Of a stretch of 13,587 nt of DNA, positions 6,607 to 13,013 are shown piece by piece. This stretch comes from Pseudomonadota bacterium (GTDB lineage: Bacteria > Pseudomonadota > Alphaproteobacteria > Caulobacterales > Caulobacteraceae), in NCBI GenBank assembly GCA_023434015.1, contig JAEYTM010000309.1, positions 1 to 13,587 on the forward strand, in the 5' to 3' direction. Made by a program: the position numbers and the translations under genes. A model generated the notes under the pieces. That model did no database searches. It had not been told where the DNA came from and was given only the letters and a program-made list of their open reading frames with translations. Every line of letters begins with the position of its first letter. Position 1 is the first letter of the stretch.

Positions 6607-7908
6607 TTAGACCGCCCTTCGAAGACGGGCGATATAGAAGCCGTCGGTCCCGCCGGGGCGATGGTGCGGCAGGATGCGCAGCGTGCCTTCCGCCGTGCGG
6701 CTGACCTCGGGCGCGCCCCCCTCGCCGGGCGAGATCGGATCGACGGCGAAGCCGGGGGTGCGCGCGAGGAAGGCGGCGACCTGGGCCTCGCCCTCCTCGG
6801 GTTCAAGCGAGCAGACGCTGTAGACGATGCGCCCACCCGGCTTCACCCGGCGGCCGGCGGTATCGAGGAGCTTGCTCTGCACGGCGGCGAGGCCGGCGAC
6901 GTCGCTGGGCTTGGCGGCCCACAGTACGTCCGGATGGCGGCGGAAGGTGCCGGTGGCCGAGCAGGGCGCGTCCAGCAGCACGGCGTCGAACTGGCGCCGG
7001 TCGCCCCACTGGGCGGCGTCGGCGGTGACAAGCTCTGCGGTGAGCCCCATGCGCGCGAGGTTCTCGGACACCCGCTTCAGCCGTCCGCCCGAGCGGTCGA
7101 CGGCGGTGACGGTCGCGCCCGCGGCGGCGAGTTGCAGCGTCTTGCCGCCGGGCGCGGCGCAAAGGTCGACGGCGGTTTCGCCGGCCTGGACGCCCAGAAG
7201 GCGGGCCGGGATGGCCGCCGCCGCGTCCTGAACCCACCACAGGCCCTCCGAGAAGCCCGGCCAGGCAGCCACGTCGCCGCGCAGCGCGGTGCGCAGGCTG
7301 CCGCCCGGCAGGACCTCGGCGTCCAGTTCGCCGGCGAAGATTTCCGCCTGGGACGGGTCCTTCAGGGTGATGTCGGTGGCCGGTTCCTCGGCGATCATGG
7401 CGGCGACCGCCAGGGCCTCGGCCTCGCCGAAGGCGGCGCGCCAGCGGGCGAACAGCCACTGTGGAGCCAGCAGTTCCGGATCGTCGAGGTTCGGCGGCTC
7501 GCGCCCCAGACCGCGAAGCACGGCGTTGACGAGGCCCTTGAGCGGAGCGCTGTGCCTGTCGGCGGCGGCGAGATCGACAGAGGTGGCGACGGCCGCGTGC
7601 GCCGGGGTCTTGAGCACGAAGATCTGCGCTACGCCGAGGCGAAGAATCTGCACGACCCGGTCCGACGGCGCCTTCTGCAGCCGCGCCTGCAGGGCGGCGT
7701 CGATGGGACCCAGCCGGCGCAGGGTCGCCATCACGAGGGCGCGGGCGAAGGCGCGGTCGCGCGGGGCGAGGGCTTTCAGCGCCGGATGCGCCAGCCCTTC
7801 GTCCAGTCCCGCACGGCGGGCGAGGGCGGCCGACAGCAGGTCCAGGGCGGCGGCCCGGGCCGGCAGGCCCTGAGCGTCATTCGGTTCGTTCGGTTCGGTC
7901 TGGCTCAC
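6607..7908 (-). CDS. rsmB: 16S rRNA (cytosine-5)-methyltransferase RsmB (Fmu)
   Basis: SAM-dependent m5C methyltransferase, by family acting on C967 of 16S rRNA (E. coli numbering). 433 aa, against about 429 in E. coli. An N-terminal NusB-like RNA-binding domain (about 15-140) precedes the Rossmann methyltransferase domain. SAM-binding motif I is DLCAAPGGK (248-256). Motif IV is DAPCSATG (313-320), where C316 is the releasing cysteine. Motif VI is YSVCSLEPEEGE (363-374), where C366 is the nucleophile. The call uses GTG at 7908-7906; no clear ribosome binding site precedes it and the first dozen residues (rich in E, P, N) are not conserved family sequence, so the true start could be a few codons later. 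It heads the rsmB-rpe-hep block and diverges from the sdhAF4-like gene across 84 bases. Confidence 0.96.
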   Translation of the reverse strand: MSQTEPNEPNDAQGLPARAAALDLLSAALARRAGLDEGLAHPALKALAPRDRAFARALVMATLRRLGPIDAALQARLQKAPSDRVVQILRLGVAQIFVLKTPAHAAVATSVDLAAADRHSAPLKGLVNAVLRGLGREPPNLDDPELLAPQWLFARWRAAFGEAEALAVAAMIAEEPATDITLKDPSQAEIFAGELDAEVLPGGSLRTALRGDVAAWPGFSEGLWWVQDAAAAIPARLLGVQAGETAVDLCAAPGGKTLQLAAAGATVTAVDRSGGRLKRVSENLARMGLTAELVTADAAQWGDRRQFDAVLLDAPCSATGTFRRHPDVLWAAKPSDVAGLAAVQSKLLDTAGRRVKPGGRIVYSVCSLEPEEGEAQVAAFLARTPGFAVDPISPGEGGAPEVSRTAEGTLRILPHHRPGGTDGFYIARLRRAV

Positions 7909-7962
7909 GGCGCCGGCGTGCCGCTTATGACGCGCCTGCGCAAGCCCCGATCGGCTGAAGCG

Positions 7963-7985
7963 CCTCTGGCGGGATGCCGCAGAGG
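7963..7985 (+). repeat. Hairpin covering the ribosome binding site of the SdhAF4-like gene
   Basis: CCTCTG-g-CGG (7963-7972) pairs with CCGCAGAGG (7977-7985) around the loop GATG: 9 base pairs with one bulged G. The 3' arm contains most of the AGAGGG (7981-7986) that serves the ATG at 7993. In the mRNA the stem would hide that site. It could equally be a DNA operator or chance in GC-rich sequence. Confidence 0.4.
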
Positions 7986-7992
7986 GCTCTAG

Positions 7993-8196
7993 ATGAGGGT
8001 CATGACTGATCGTCCGCCTAACGCCGCGCCCGAAAAGACCCTCACCCCGGCCGCCGTGCGCGCGCTGGAGGAGGCCGAGGCCCGTCGCCTGGCCGCCGAG
8101 GCCCAGGCGCTGACCCCCGAGCAGGGCGGCCCGAAAGGGCCCGAGCCCACCCGCTTCGGCGACTGGGAGCGAAAGGGTATCGCGGTCGACTTCTAG
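7993..8196 (+). CDS. SdhAF4-like succinate dehydrogenase assembly factor (DUF1674)
   Basis: 67 aa. The C-terminus GPEPTRFGDWERKGIAVDF (49-67) is the diagnostic DUF1674 / SDHAF4 (Sdh8) signature; the N-terminal part is a low-complexity, Ala/Glu-rich, probably disordered or helical stretch. The eukaryotic member chaperones flavinylated SdhA until it joins SdhB, limiting oxidant leakage; a similar cytoplasmic role for complex II is inferred here. ATG at 7993 is chosen because AGAGGG ends 6 bases upstream. A second in-frame ATG at 8002 (MTDRPPN) has GAGGG only 2 bases away and fits less well. No sdh genes are in the window. It diverges from rsmB and converges on pyrF, sharing the four bases CTAG in which both genes end. 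Confidence 0.88.
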   Translation: MRVMTDRPPNAAPEKTLTPAAVRALEEAEARRLAAEAQALTPEQGGPKGPEPTRFGDWERKGIAVDF

Positions 8197-8915
8197 CCGG
8201 CCGCGGCCATCTCGCCGACGATCCGCAGGGCAGCGGCGCGCGGATCCGGCGCCGCGGTGATCGGCCGACCACAGACGAGATGCGACGCGCCGGCCCTGAG
8301 CGCCTCGAGCGGGGTGGCGGCGCGGGCCTGATCGTTTTTCGCCGAGCCTTCCGGACGCACGCCCGGCGTGACCACCAGGAAATCGTCACCGCCGAGGGCG
8401 CGGGCGAGCGCCGCCTCGTGCGGGCTGGCGATGACGCCGTCGCAGCCGGCGGCGATGGCCTGACGGATGCGGCGTTCAACCAGCGCCGGCGCGGTTTCGG
8501 TGAAGCCCATCTCCTGCAGGTCCTGATCCGTCAGGCTGGTCAGGACGGTGACCGCCAGAACCTTCAGCTTCGACCCGCCGCGCCCGCGCACCGCCGCCGT
8601 CATCACCTGGGGCTCGCCGTGCACGGTGAGGAAATCGCAGCCCGAGCCGGCGAGCACGGCTGTCGAACGCTCCACCGTCGCGCCGATGTCGTGCAGCTTC
8701 CAGTCGAGGAACACCTGTTTGCCCTGGGCCTTGAGCTCGCGGGCCAGCGCCATCCCGTCGCTCGCGAACATTTCCAGCCCCACCTTGTAGAAGCTCACCG
8801 CGTCGCCCAGCACCGCCACCAGGGCCCGCGCGTCGTCGGCGGTCGGCACGTCCAGCGGGACGATCAGGCGGGGATCGGCGGCGGTTTCGGCGTGAGCGAT
8901 CGCGGCGGCGGCCAT
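8193..8915 (-). CDS. pyrF: Orotidine 5'-phosphate decarboxylase
   Basis: Decarboxylates OMP to UMP, the last step of de novo UMP synthesis. 240 aa TIM-barrel, normal size. The active-site block FLDWKLHDIGATV carries the catalytic D71, K73 and D76. Other family blocks are LIVPLDVPT (17-25), FYKVGLEMF (42-50), DFLTVHGE (94-101) and VTPGVRPEG. The reading frame is open upstream as far as 9857, but the real start is ATG at 8915-8913: GGAG sits 7 bases upstream, the protein then has the family length, and sequence further upstream is antisense to the MarC gene. Its TAG stop lies in the CTAG shared with the SdhAF4-like gene. It diverges from the MarC gene across 60 bases; no convincing promoter is seen on this strand. 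Confidence 0.97.
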   Translation of the reverse strand: MAAAAIAHAETAADPRLIVPLDVPTADDARALVAVLGDAVSFYKVGLEMFASDGMALARELKAQGKQVFLDWKLHDIGATVERSTAVLAGSGCDFLTVHGEPQVMTAAVRGRGGSKLKVLAVTVLTSLTDQDLQEMGFTETAPALVERRIRQAIAAGCDGVIASPHEAALARALGGDDFLVVTPGVRPEGSAKNDQARAATPLEALRAGASHLVCGRPITAAPDPRAAALRIVGEMAAAG

Positions 8916-8961
8916 GAGCGGGCTCCGGCTGGCGCGGGAGTCCCCGCGCGTGTTGATTTGG

Positions 8962-8969
8962 GCTAAGAC
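8962..8969 (+). promoter_or_regulatory. Candidate -10 element for a leaderless MarC transcript
   Basis: GCTAAGAC matches the Caulobacter -10 consensus GCTANAWC at all but one defined position. Transcription would start about 7 bases downstream, at or beside the ATG at 8976. The region where a -35 should lie (about 8941-8947, TCCCCGC) does not match, so support is partial. Confidence 0.35.
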
Positions 8970-8975
8970 GTCTGC

Positions 8976-9680
8976 ATGAGCCAGTGGGACTTCGCGGTCA
9001 ACTTCTTCGTCGCCCTGTTCGCCTTGCTGGACCCGATCGGCAATGTGCCGGTGTTCGCCGCCGCCACCACCGGGGCGAAGAGCAGGGACCGGGCGCTGAT
9101 CGCCTTCTACATCTCGCTTTTCGTGCTCGGCTTCCTGACCTTCTTCTACTTCACCGGCCTCAGCCTGCTGGAGTTCTTCGGCATCTCGCAGCCGGCCTTC
9201 CGCATCGCCGGTGGGGTGATCCTGTTCATCCTGGGCCTGGAGATGATCCGCGACGATTTCACCGCCAGCTATGCCGCCGCGGCGGACGCCGAGGTGACAC
9301 CGGGCTCGAAGGCCGGCCGCGCCTATGCGCGGCGCCGTTTCGAGCAGATGATCGTGCCTTTCGCCATGCCGCTGCTGATCGGCCCGGGCGCGATCTCCAC
9401 TGTGGTGATCTACGCCGACCAGGCGCGGGTGTTCGGACTGGCGGGCGCCGCGGTCGGCGTGGCTGTGATCGCCGCCGTCGCTGTCGCCACCCTGCTGGCC
9501 TTCCTGGCGACGCCGGTGATCAGCCGGCTCCTGGGCCGGATCGGCTTGACCATCGTCGTGCGCGTGCTGGGCCTGATCCTCTGCGCCCTGGCGGTGCAGT
9601 TTGTCGTCGCGGGCCTCGCGGATTCCACCCTGGGCCTGATCAATCCCGAGGCCGCCGCCCCCTACCCCTCCGGCTCCTAG
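8976..9680 (+). CDS. MarC family integral membrane protein
   Basis: 234 aa inner-membrane protein of the MarC (UPF0056) family. About six hydrophobic segments are visible: 5-27, 39-61, 67-91, 124-146, 153-181 and 188-213. Family signatures are LFALLDPIGNVP (14-25) and PLLIGPGAIS (132-141), both in membrane segments and typical of the family's two-fold repeat; RIAGGVILFILGLEM (76-90) is also characteristic. The transported substrate is unknown. An early link of E. coli MarC to antibiotic resistance was not upheld, so a drug-resistance label is not justified. The ATG has no ribosome binding site but follows a -10-like element closely, so the mRNA may be leaderless. It diverges from pyrF and converges on the SDR gene, sharing CTAG as the overlapping stop codons. 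Confidence 0.93.
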   Translation: MSQWDFAVNFFVALFALLDPIGNVPVFAAATTGAKSRDRALIAFYISLFVLGFLTFFYFTGLSLLEFFGISQPAFRIAGGVILFILGLEMIRDDFTASYAAAADAEVTPGSKAGRAYARRRFEQMIVPFAMPLLIGPGAISTVVIYADQARVFGLAGAAVGVAVIAAVAVATLLAFLATPVISRLLGRIGLTIVVRVLGLILCALAVQFVVAGLADSTLGLINPEAAAPYPSGS

Positions 9681-10477
9681 ACCTTCCGGAAGCGCGACCC
9701 CTGAGAGGCCATCAGCGCCAGCGCCCAGTCGTCCGGGATCAGCTTGGCCACCGCGGCGATCGCCTTGTTCGGCGCGCCGGGCACGCACACCGCCCGGTTG
9801 GCCTCCATGGCCTCGTATCCGGCCGCGGCCACCTCGTCGGCGCCGAGCCACATCCACGGCGGGGTGGAGGCGCTGATCTGGCCGCGCGTGCCGTTGACGT
9901 CGTGGAATTCCGAATAGGTGAAGCCCGGGCAGAGGGCGGTGACGTGGACGCCCTGTCCCTCCGTCTCCAGGTGCAGGCTCTGTGAGAACCGGACGAGGAA
10001 GCTCTTGGTCGCGCCGTACTGGGTGTGGCCGGCGGCGCCCGGGACCAGGCCGGCTAGCGAGGCGACGTTGACGATCCTGCCGAAGCGTCGCTCGACCATG
10101 CCGGGCAGCACGCGGTGGATCAGTTCGCAGGGAGCGTGCAGCATGACCTGCAGCATCGCCTGCTGGTCCTCCCAGCGGGTGTCGGCATAGGCGCCCGGCA
10201 GGCCGTAGCCGGCGTTGTTGACCAGGGCGTCGACGGTCCGGCCGTGACCGGCGAGGTGATCGAGGATGCGCGCCGGGGCGTCGGGCTCGGCAAGGTCGGT
10301 GGCGATGGTCAGGGTCTCGACGCCCGAACGCAGGCGGATGTCCTCGGCCAGGCGGTCCAGCCGATCGGCACGCCGAGCGGTCAGCGCGAGGTCATAGCCG
10401 TGACCGGCCAGGATACGGGCGAACGCCGCTCCGATGCCGGCCGATGCGCCGGTGACCAGCGCCAGTCTGCGATCCAT
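9677..10477 (-). CDS. Short-chain dehydrogenase/reductase (SDR) family oxidoreductase
   Basis: 266 aa classical SDR, NAD(P)-dependent Rossmann fold. TGASAGIG (9-16) binds the cofactor and NNAG (87-90) is the core structural motif; S140, Y154 and K158 (YGATK) form the catalytic site. ALTARRADRL (31-40), with Arg soon after beta-2, favours NADP(H); this is inference. CPGFTYSEFHD follows, as in SDRs of the DltE / short-chain acyl-reductase-like group. The frame is open to 10633, but the start is set at ATG 10477-10475: AGGGG lies 6-7 bases upstream, TGASAGIG then falls at the normal distance from the N-terminus, and the extra 52 residues would be an unrelated Arg/Pro-rich leader. Substrate not predictable. 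Converges on marC and diverges from kup, apparently monocistronic. Confidence 0.93.
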   Translation of the reverse strand: MDRRLALVTGASAGIGAAFARILAGHGYDLALTARRADRLDRLAEDIRLRSGVETLTIATDLAEPDAPARILDHLAGHGRTVDALVNNAGYGLPGAYADTRWEDQQAMLQVMLHAPCELIHRVLPGMVERRFGRIVNVASLAGLVPGAAGHTQYGATKSFLVRFSQSLHLETEGQGVHVTALCPGFTYSEFHDVNGTRGQISASTPPWMWLGADEVAAAGYEAMEANRAVCVPGAPNKAIAAVAKLIPDDWALALMASQGSRFRKV

Positions 10478-10503
10478 CCGCGCCCCCTGCTGAACCGTCG
10501 CCG

Positions 10504-10531
10504 AACCTAGGCCCCTGCCGTCTGGGTTCAA
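10504..10531 (-). promoter_or_regulatory. Candidate SDR promoter
   Basis: Minus strand TTGAAC (10531-10526), a 16-base spacer, then TAGGTT (10509-10504). The predicted start near 10497 would give a leader of about 20 bases containing the AGGGG site. The -10 is a poor match, so this is tentative. Confidence 0.3.
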
Positions 10532-10573
10532 GGAAAAGCGTCGCCCGCGCCCAGTCTTTGTTGCAGCGCAGCA

Positions 10574-10602
10574 TTGAATGGGGTCCGGAATGGGTGTATC
10601 GC
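10574..10602 (+). promoter_or_regulatory. Candidate kup promoter
   Basis: TTGAAT (10574-10579), 17 bases, then TATCGC (10597-10602). The first four -35 bases and first three -10 bases match the consensus. It would give a leader of roughly 57 bases before the kup ATG, including the hairpin at 10634-10654. It is the best candidate in the 188-bp gap between the SDR and kup starts; nothing else recognisable is in that gap. Confidence 0.3.
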
Positions 10603-10633
10603 GCCGGCCGCGTGACGGCATCGGGCCGCCCAA

Positions 10634-10654
10634 GGGAACATCCCCAAGGTTCCC
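10634..10654 (+). repeat. Inverted repeat just upstream of the kup ribosome binding site
   Basis: GGGAAC (10634-10639) and GTTCCC (10649-10654) pair exactly around a 9-base loop. The stem ends directly against GGAG (10655-10658), the likely kup ribosome binding site. It could influence translation or be a small operator; six pairs in GC-rich DNA can also arise by chance. Confidence 0.4.
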
Positions 10655-10665
10655 GGAGATGACGG

Positions 10666-12579
10666 ATGGCTGATCCGGCCGGCGCTCCCAAGGCGGGAGC
10701 GGAGGGAGCGCATCACCCCCCCAAGGAAGGTTTCTGGGCCCTCGCGGTGGGCTCGGTCGGCGTCGTGTTCGGCGACATCGGCACGAGCCCGCTCTATGCG
10801 ATGCGCGTGGCCCTGGCGAGCAGCGCCGACAGCGGCGAGATGACCGTCCTCGGCGTCGTGTCGCTTATCACCTGGGCGCTGATCCTCATCGTCACGGTAA
10901 AATACGTCGTCTTCCTGATGAACGCCGACAACAAGGGCGAGGGCGGCACCCTGGCGCTGATGGCCCTGGCCCAGCGGGTCATCGAAGGGCGGCGCTCGGT
11001 CAGCGTGTTCTTCCTGGGCGTGGTCGGGGCGGCGCTGTTCTATGGGGACGGGGTGCTGACGCCGGCTGTCTCGGTGGTCAGCGCGGTCGAGGGGCTGAAA
11101 ATCGCGCCGGGCATCGGGCCGCGGCTCGCGCCCTATGTCCTGCCGATCTCGGCCACCATCCTGATCGCCCTGTTCATGGTGCAGTCGCGGGGCACCGCCA
11201 GTGTCGGCAGGTTCTTCGGTCCGATCACCGTGCTGTGGTTCCTGACGCTCGGCGGCCTGGGAATCTATCACATCGCCGACGACCCCTCGATCGTGCGCGG
11301 GCTGTCGCCGCACTACGGCGTGCTGCTGCTGCTCGACAACGGCCTGCTCGGCTTCCTCATCCTCGGCGGGGTGTTCCTGGCGGTGACCGGGGCCGAGGCG
11401 CTCTATGCGGACATGGGGCATTTCGGCAAAGCCCCGCTCCGGATGGCCTGGATCGGCCTTGTCCTGCCCTGCCTGCTGCTCAACTATTTCGGACAGGGCG
11501 CCCTGGTGCTGTCCCATCCGGAGGCTCAGGCCAATCCGTTCTTCGCCATGGTGCCGCAGGCGATCTACTGGCCGGTGCTGATCCTCGGCGCGGCGGCGAC
11601 CATCATCGCCAGCCAGGCGGTCATCACCGGGGCCTTTTCCGTGACCCAGCAGGCGGTGCAGCTCGGCCTGTTGCCGCGGATGGACATCCGCCGCACCAGC
11701 GAGACGCAGGCCGGCCAGATCTATGTGCCGCAGGTGAACACCCTGCTGCTGATCGGCGTGCTGGTGCTGGTGGCGCTGTTCCAGACTTCCGACAACCTCA
11801 CCTCGGCCTACGGCATCGCCGTCACCGGGGCCATGCTGGTCGACACCCTGCTGTTCTTCGTGATCATCCGCCACATGTGGAAGCGCCCACTGTGGCAGGC
11901 GGCCCTGGCGGCCGGCTTCTTCGGGGCGATCGATGTGGTCTTCGTCGGCGCCAACCTGCTCAAGATTCCGCAGGGCGCCTGGGCGCCCCTGGTGCTGGGC
12001 GTCGGTCTGGTGACCATCATGTGGACCTGGACCCGCGGCGCCCGGATCCTGACCGAGAAGACCCGCCGCGACAGCGTCTCGCTCGTCGAGCTGTCGGAGA
12101 TCCTCAAGGCCCGCTCGCCGCACCGCGCGCCGGGTACGGCGATCTTCCTGACCTCCGACCCGACGATGGCTCCGGTGGCCCTGATGCACAACCTGAAGCA
12201 CAACAAGGTGCTGCACGAGAAGAACATCGTGCTCACCGTGGAGACCGCCGAAACGCCGCGGGTCCGCGAGGAGGACCGGATCCGCATCGAGCCGGTCAAC
12301 GACGACTTCAAGCGGGTGATCATCTCCTATGGCTTCATGGAAAGCCCCAACATCCCCAAGGCGCTCGGCCTGTGCCGCCGCCAGGGGCTGAAGTTCGACA
12401 TCATGGCGACCAGCTTCTTCCTCGGCCGCCGCTCGGTGGTGCCGTCAGCCCGGTCGGGCATGCCGCCCTGGCAGGACAAGTTGTTCATCTTCCTGATGAA
12501 GAACGCCGCCAACCCGACCGACTTCTATAAGATCCCCCCGGGCCGCGTCGTCGAGCTCGGAACTCAGGTGACAGTGTAA
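10666..12579 (+). CDS. kup: Kup-type potassium uptake transporter
   Basis: 637 aa K+/H+ symporter of the KUP/HAK/KT family, constitutive potassium uptake in the inner membrane (E. coli Kup 622 aa). Diagnostic motifs: GVVFGDIGTSPLYA (32-45), ADNKGEGG (87-94) and GAALFYGDGVLTPA (121-134). About twelve hydrophobic segments run to near residue 450. A soluble C-terminal domain follows, ending in the family block FFLGRRSVVPS...MPPWQDKLF...IPPGRVVELGTQV. ATG start at 10666, with GGAG 7 bases upstream; an out-of-frame ATG at 10659 reads only four codons. A six-bp hairpin precedes the ribosome binding site. The TAA stop overlaps the next ATG by one base (TAATG), so the downstream small membrane protein is probably translationally coupled. 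Confidence 0.97.
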   Translation: MADPAGAPKAGAEGAHHPPKEGFWALAVGSVGVVFGDIGTSPLYAMRVALASSADSGEMTVLGVVSLITWALILIVTVKYVVFLMNADNKGEGGTLALMALAQRVIEGRRSVSVFFLGVVGAALFYGDGVLTPAVSVVSAVEGLKIAPGIGPRLAPYVLPISATILIALFMVQSRGTASVGRFFGPITVLWFLTLGGLGIYHIADDPSIVRGLSPHYGVLLLLDNGLLGFLILGGVFLAVTGAEALYADMGHFGKAPLRMAWIGLVLPCLLLNYFGQGALVLSHPEAQANPFFAMVPQAIYWPVLILGAAATIIASQAVITGAFSVTQQAVQLGLLPRMDIRRTSETQAGQIYVPQVNTLLLIGVLVLVALFQTSDNLTSAYGIAVTGAMLVDTLLFFVIIRHMWKRPLWQAALAAGFFGAIDVVFVGANLLKIPQGAWAPLVLGVGLVTIMWTWTRGARILTEKTRRDSVSLVELSEILKARSPHRAPGTAIFLTSDPTMAPVALMHNLKHNKVLHEKNIVLTVETAETPRVREEDRIRIEPVNDDFKRVIISYGFMESPNIPKALGLCRRQGLKFDIMATSFFLGRRSVVPSARSGMPPWQDKLFIFLMKNAANPTDFYKIPPGRVVELGTQVTV

Positions 12580-12947
12580 TGACCGAGATTCTTTTCTACG
12601 CGGGCGACGCCCTGTGGATCATCGTGATGTCGATCATCGCCTCGACCAGCCGGGCCGCACTGAAGCGCATCCCGGCGGACGCCAGCGTGCCTATGCAGCT
12701 CGGCTCAGGTTCGCGCGTCGCATGGCGCGCGCCGCGGAACCTGGCCTTCACCCTGGTGATCGGCGCTCCCCTTGTGGTCGGGCTGTTCCTGCTGTTCGCC
12801 GGCCGCACGGCGATGGAGACGCCCGACGAGGCGCTGCTGATCTTCCTGGTCCGCGCCCTGATCGCCCCGCTGATGGCGCTGTTCCACATCGTCTGGCTGC
12901 GTTCGGCGCTCAAGACCCTCGACGACGAGCGCGTGCTTAAGTCTTGA
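12579..12947 (+). CDS. Small membrane protein of unknown function, coupled to kup
   Basis: 122 aa; I do not recognise the family. Three hydrophobic segments are visible: about 5-22, 55-75 and 86-107. They are joined by a basic loop (RAALKRIP, then SRVAWRAPRN), and the C-terminus is charged (LKTLDDERVLKS). The positive-inside rule would place that first loop, and probably the C-terminus, according to the helix count; topology was not computed. The ATG shares its A with the kup TAA stop, so translation very likely depends on kup and the two proteins may work together, but no functional evidence is in the sequence. A possible accessory subunit of Kup and an unrelated hitchhiker are both open. 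The stop TGA lies inside the candidate argG promoter. Codon usage looks like its neighbours, so the coding call itself is solid. Confidence 0.8.
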   Translation: MTEILFYAGDALWIIVMSIIASTSRAALKRIPADASVPMQLGSGSRVAWRAPRNLAFTLVIGAPLVVGLFLLFAGRTAMETPDEALLIFLVRALIAPLMALFHIVWLRSALKTLDDERVLKS

Positions 12948-12972
12948 ACCTGCGCGCCGTTCGCCCTTAAAC
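12944..12972 (+). promoter_or_regulatory. Candidate argG promoter
   Basis: TTGAAC (12944-12949), 17 bases, then TTAAAC (12967-12972). Read against the Caulobacter consensus it is TTGAACC, 14 bases, CCTTAAAC. The -35 contains the TGA stop of the upstream gene. The predicted start near 12979 would give argG a leader of about 35 bases. Moderate matches only; readthrough from kup is an alternative. Confidence 0.4.
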
Positions 12973-13013
12973 GCCCTCGCATTCCACCTCCCGCTTCAGG
13001 ACGACGAACCGCC

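Noticed and set aside
7881..7900. TTCGGTTCG-like direct repeat near the rsmB start
   Set aside because: It encodes the Glu-Pro-Asn run at the RsmB N-terminus; a few imperfect units are not an array.
8193..9857. A 554-residue fusion of pyrF with an upstream extension
   Set aside because: The extension is antisense to the MarC gene and of low complexity. The PyrF family length and the GGAG site support ATG at 8915.
9677..10633. A 318-residue SDR with a 52-residue leader
   Set aside because: The leader has no signal-peptide or family character; AGGGG before the ATG at 10477 and the position of TGASAGIG fix the shorter start.
10478..10665. c-di-AMP (ydaO-type) riboswitch upstream of kup
   Set aside because: I see none of the conserved ydaO core, the leader is too short for that large aptamer, and the class is mainly found in other phyla.
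10528..12216. 562-codon minus-strand open frame opposite kup
   Set aside because: His/Gln/Arg-rich nonsense composition opposite an intact kup; no motif and no ribosome binding site logic.
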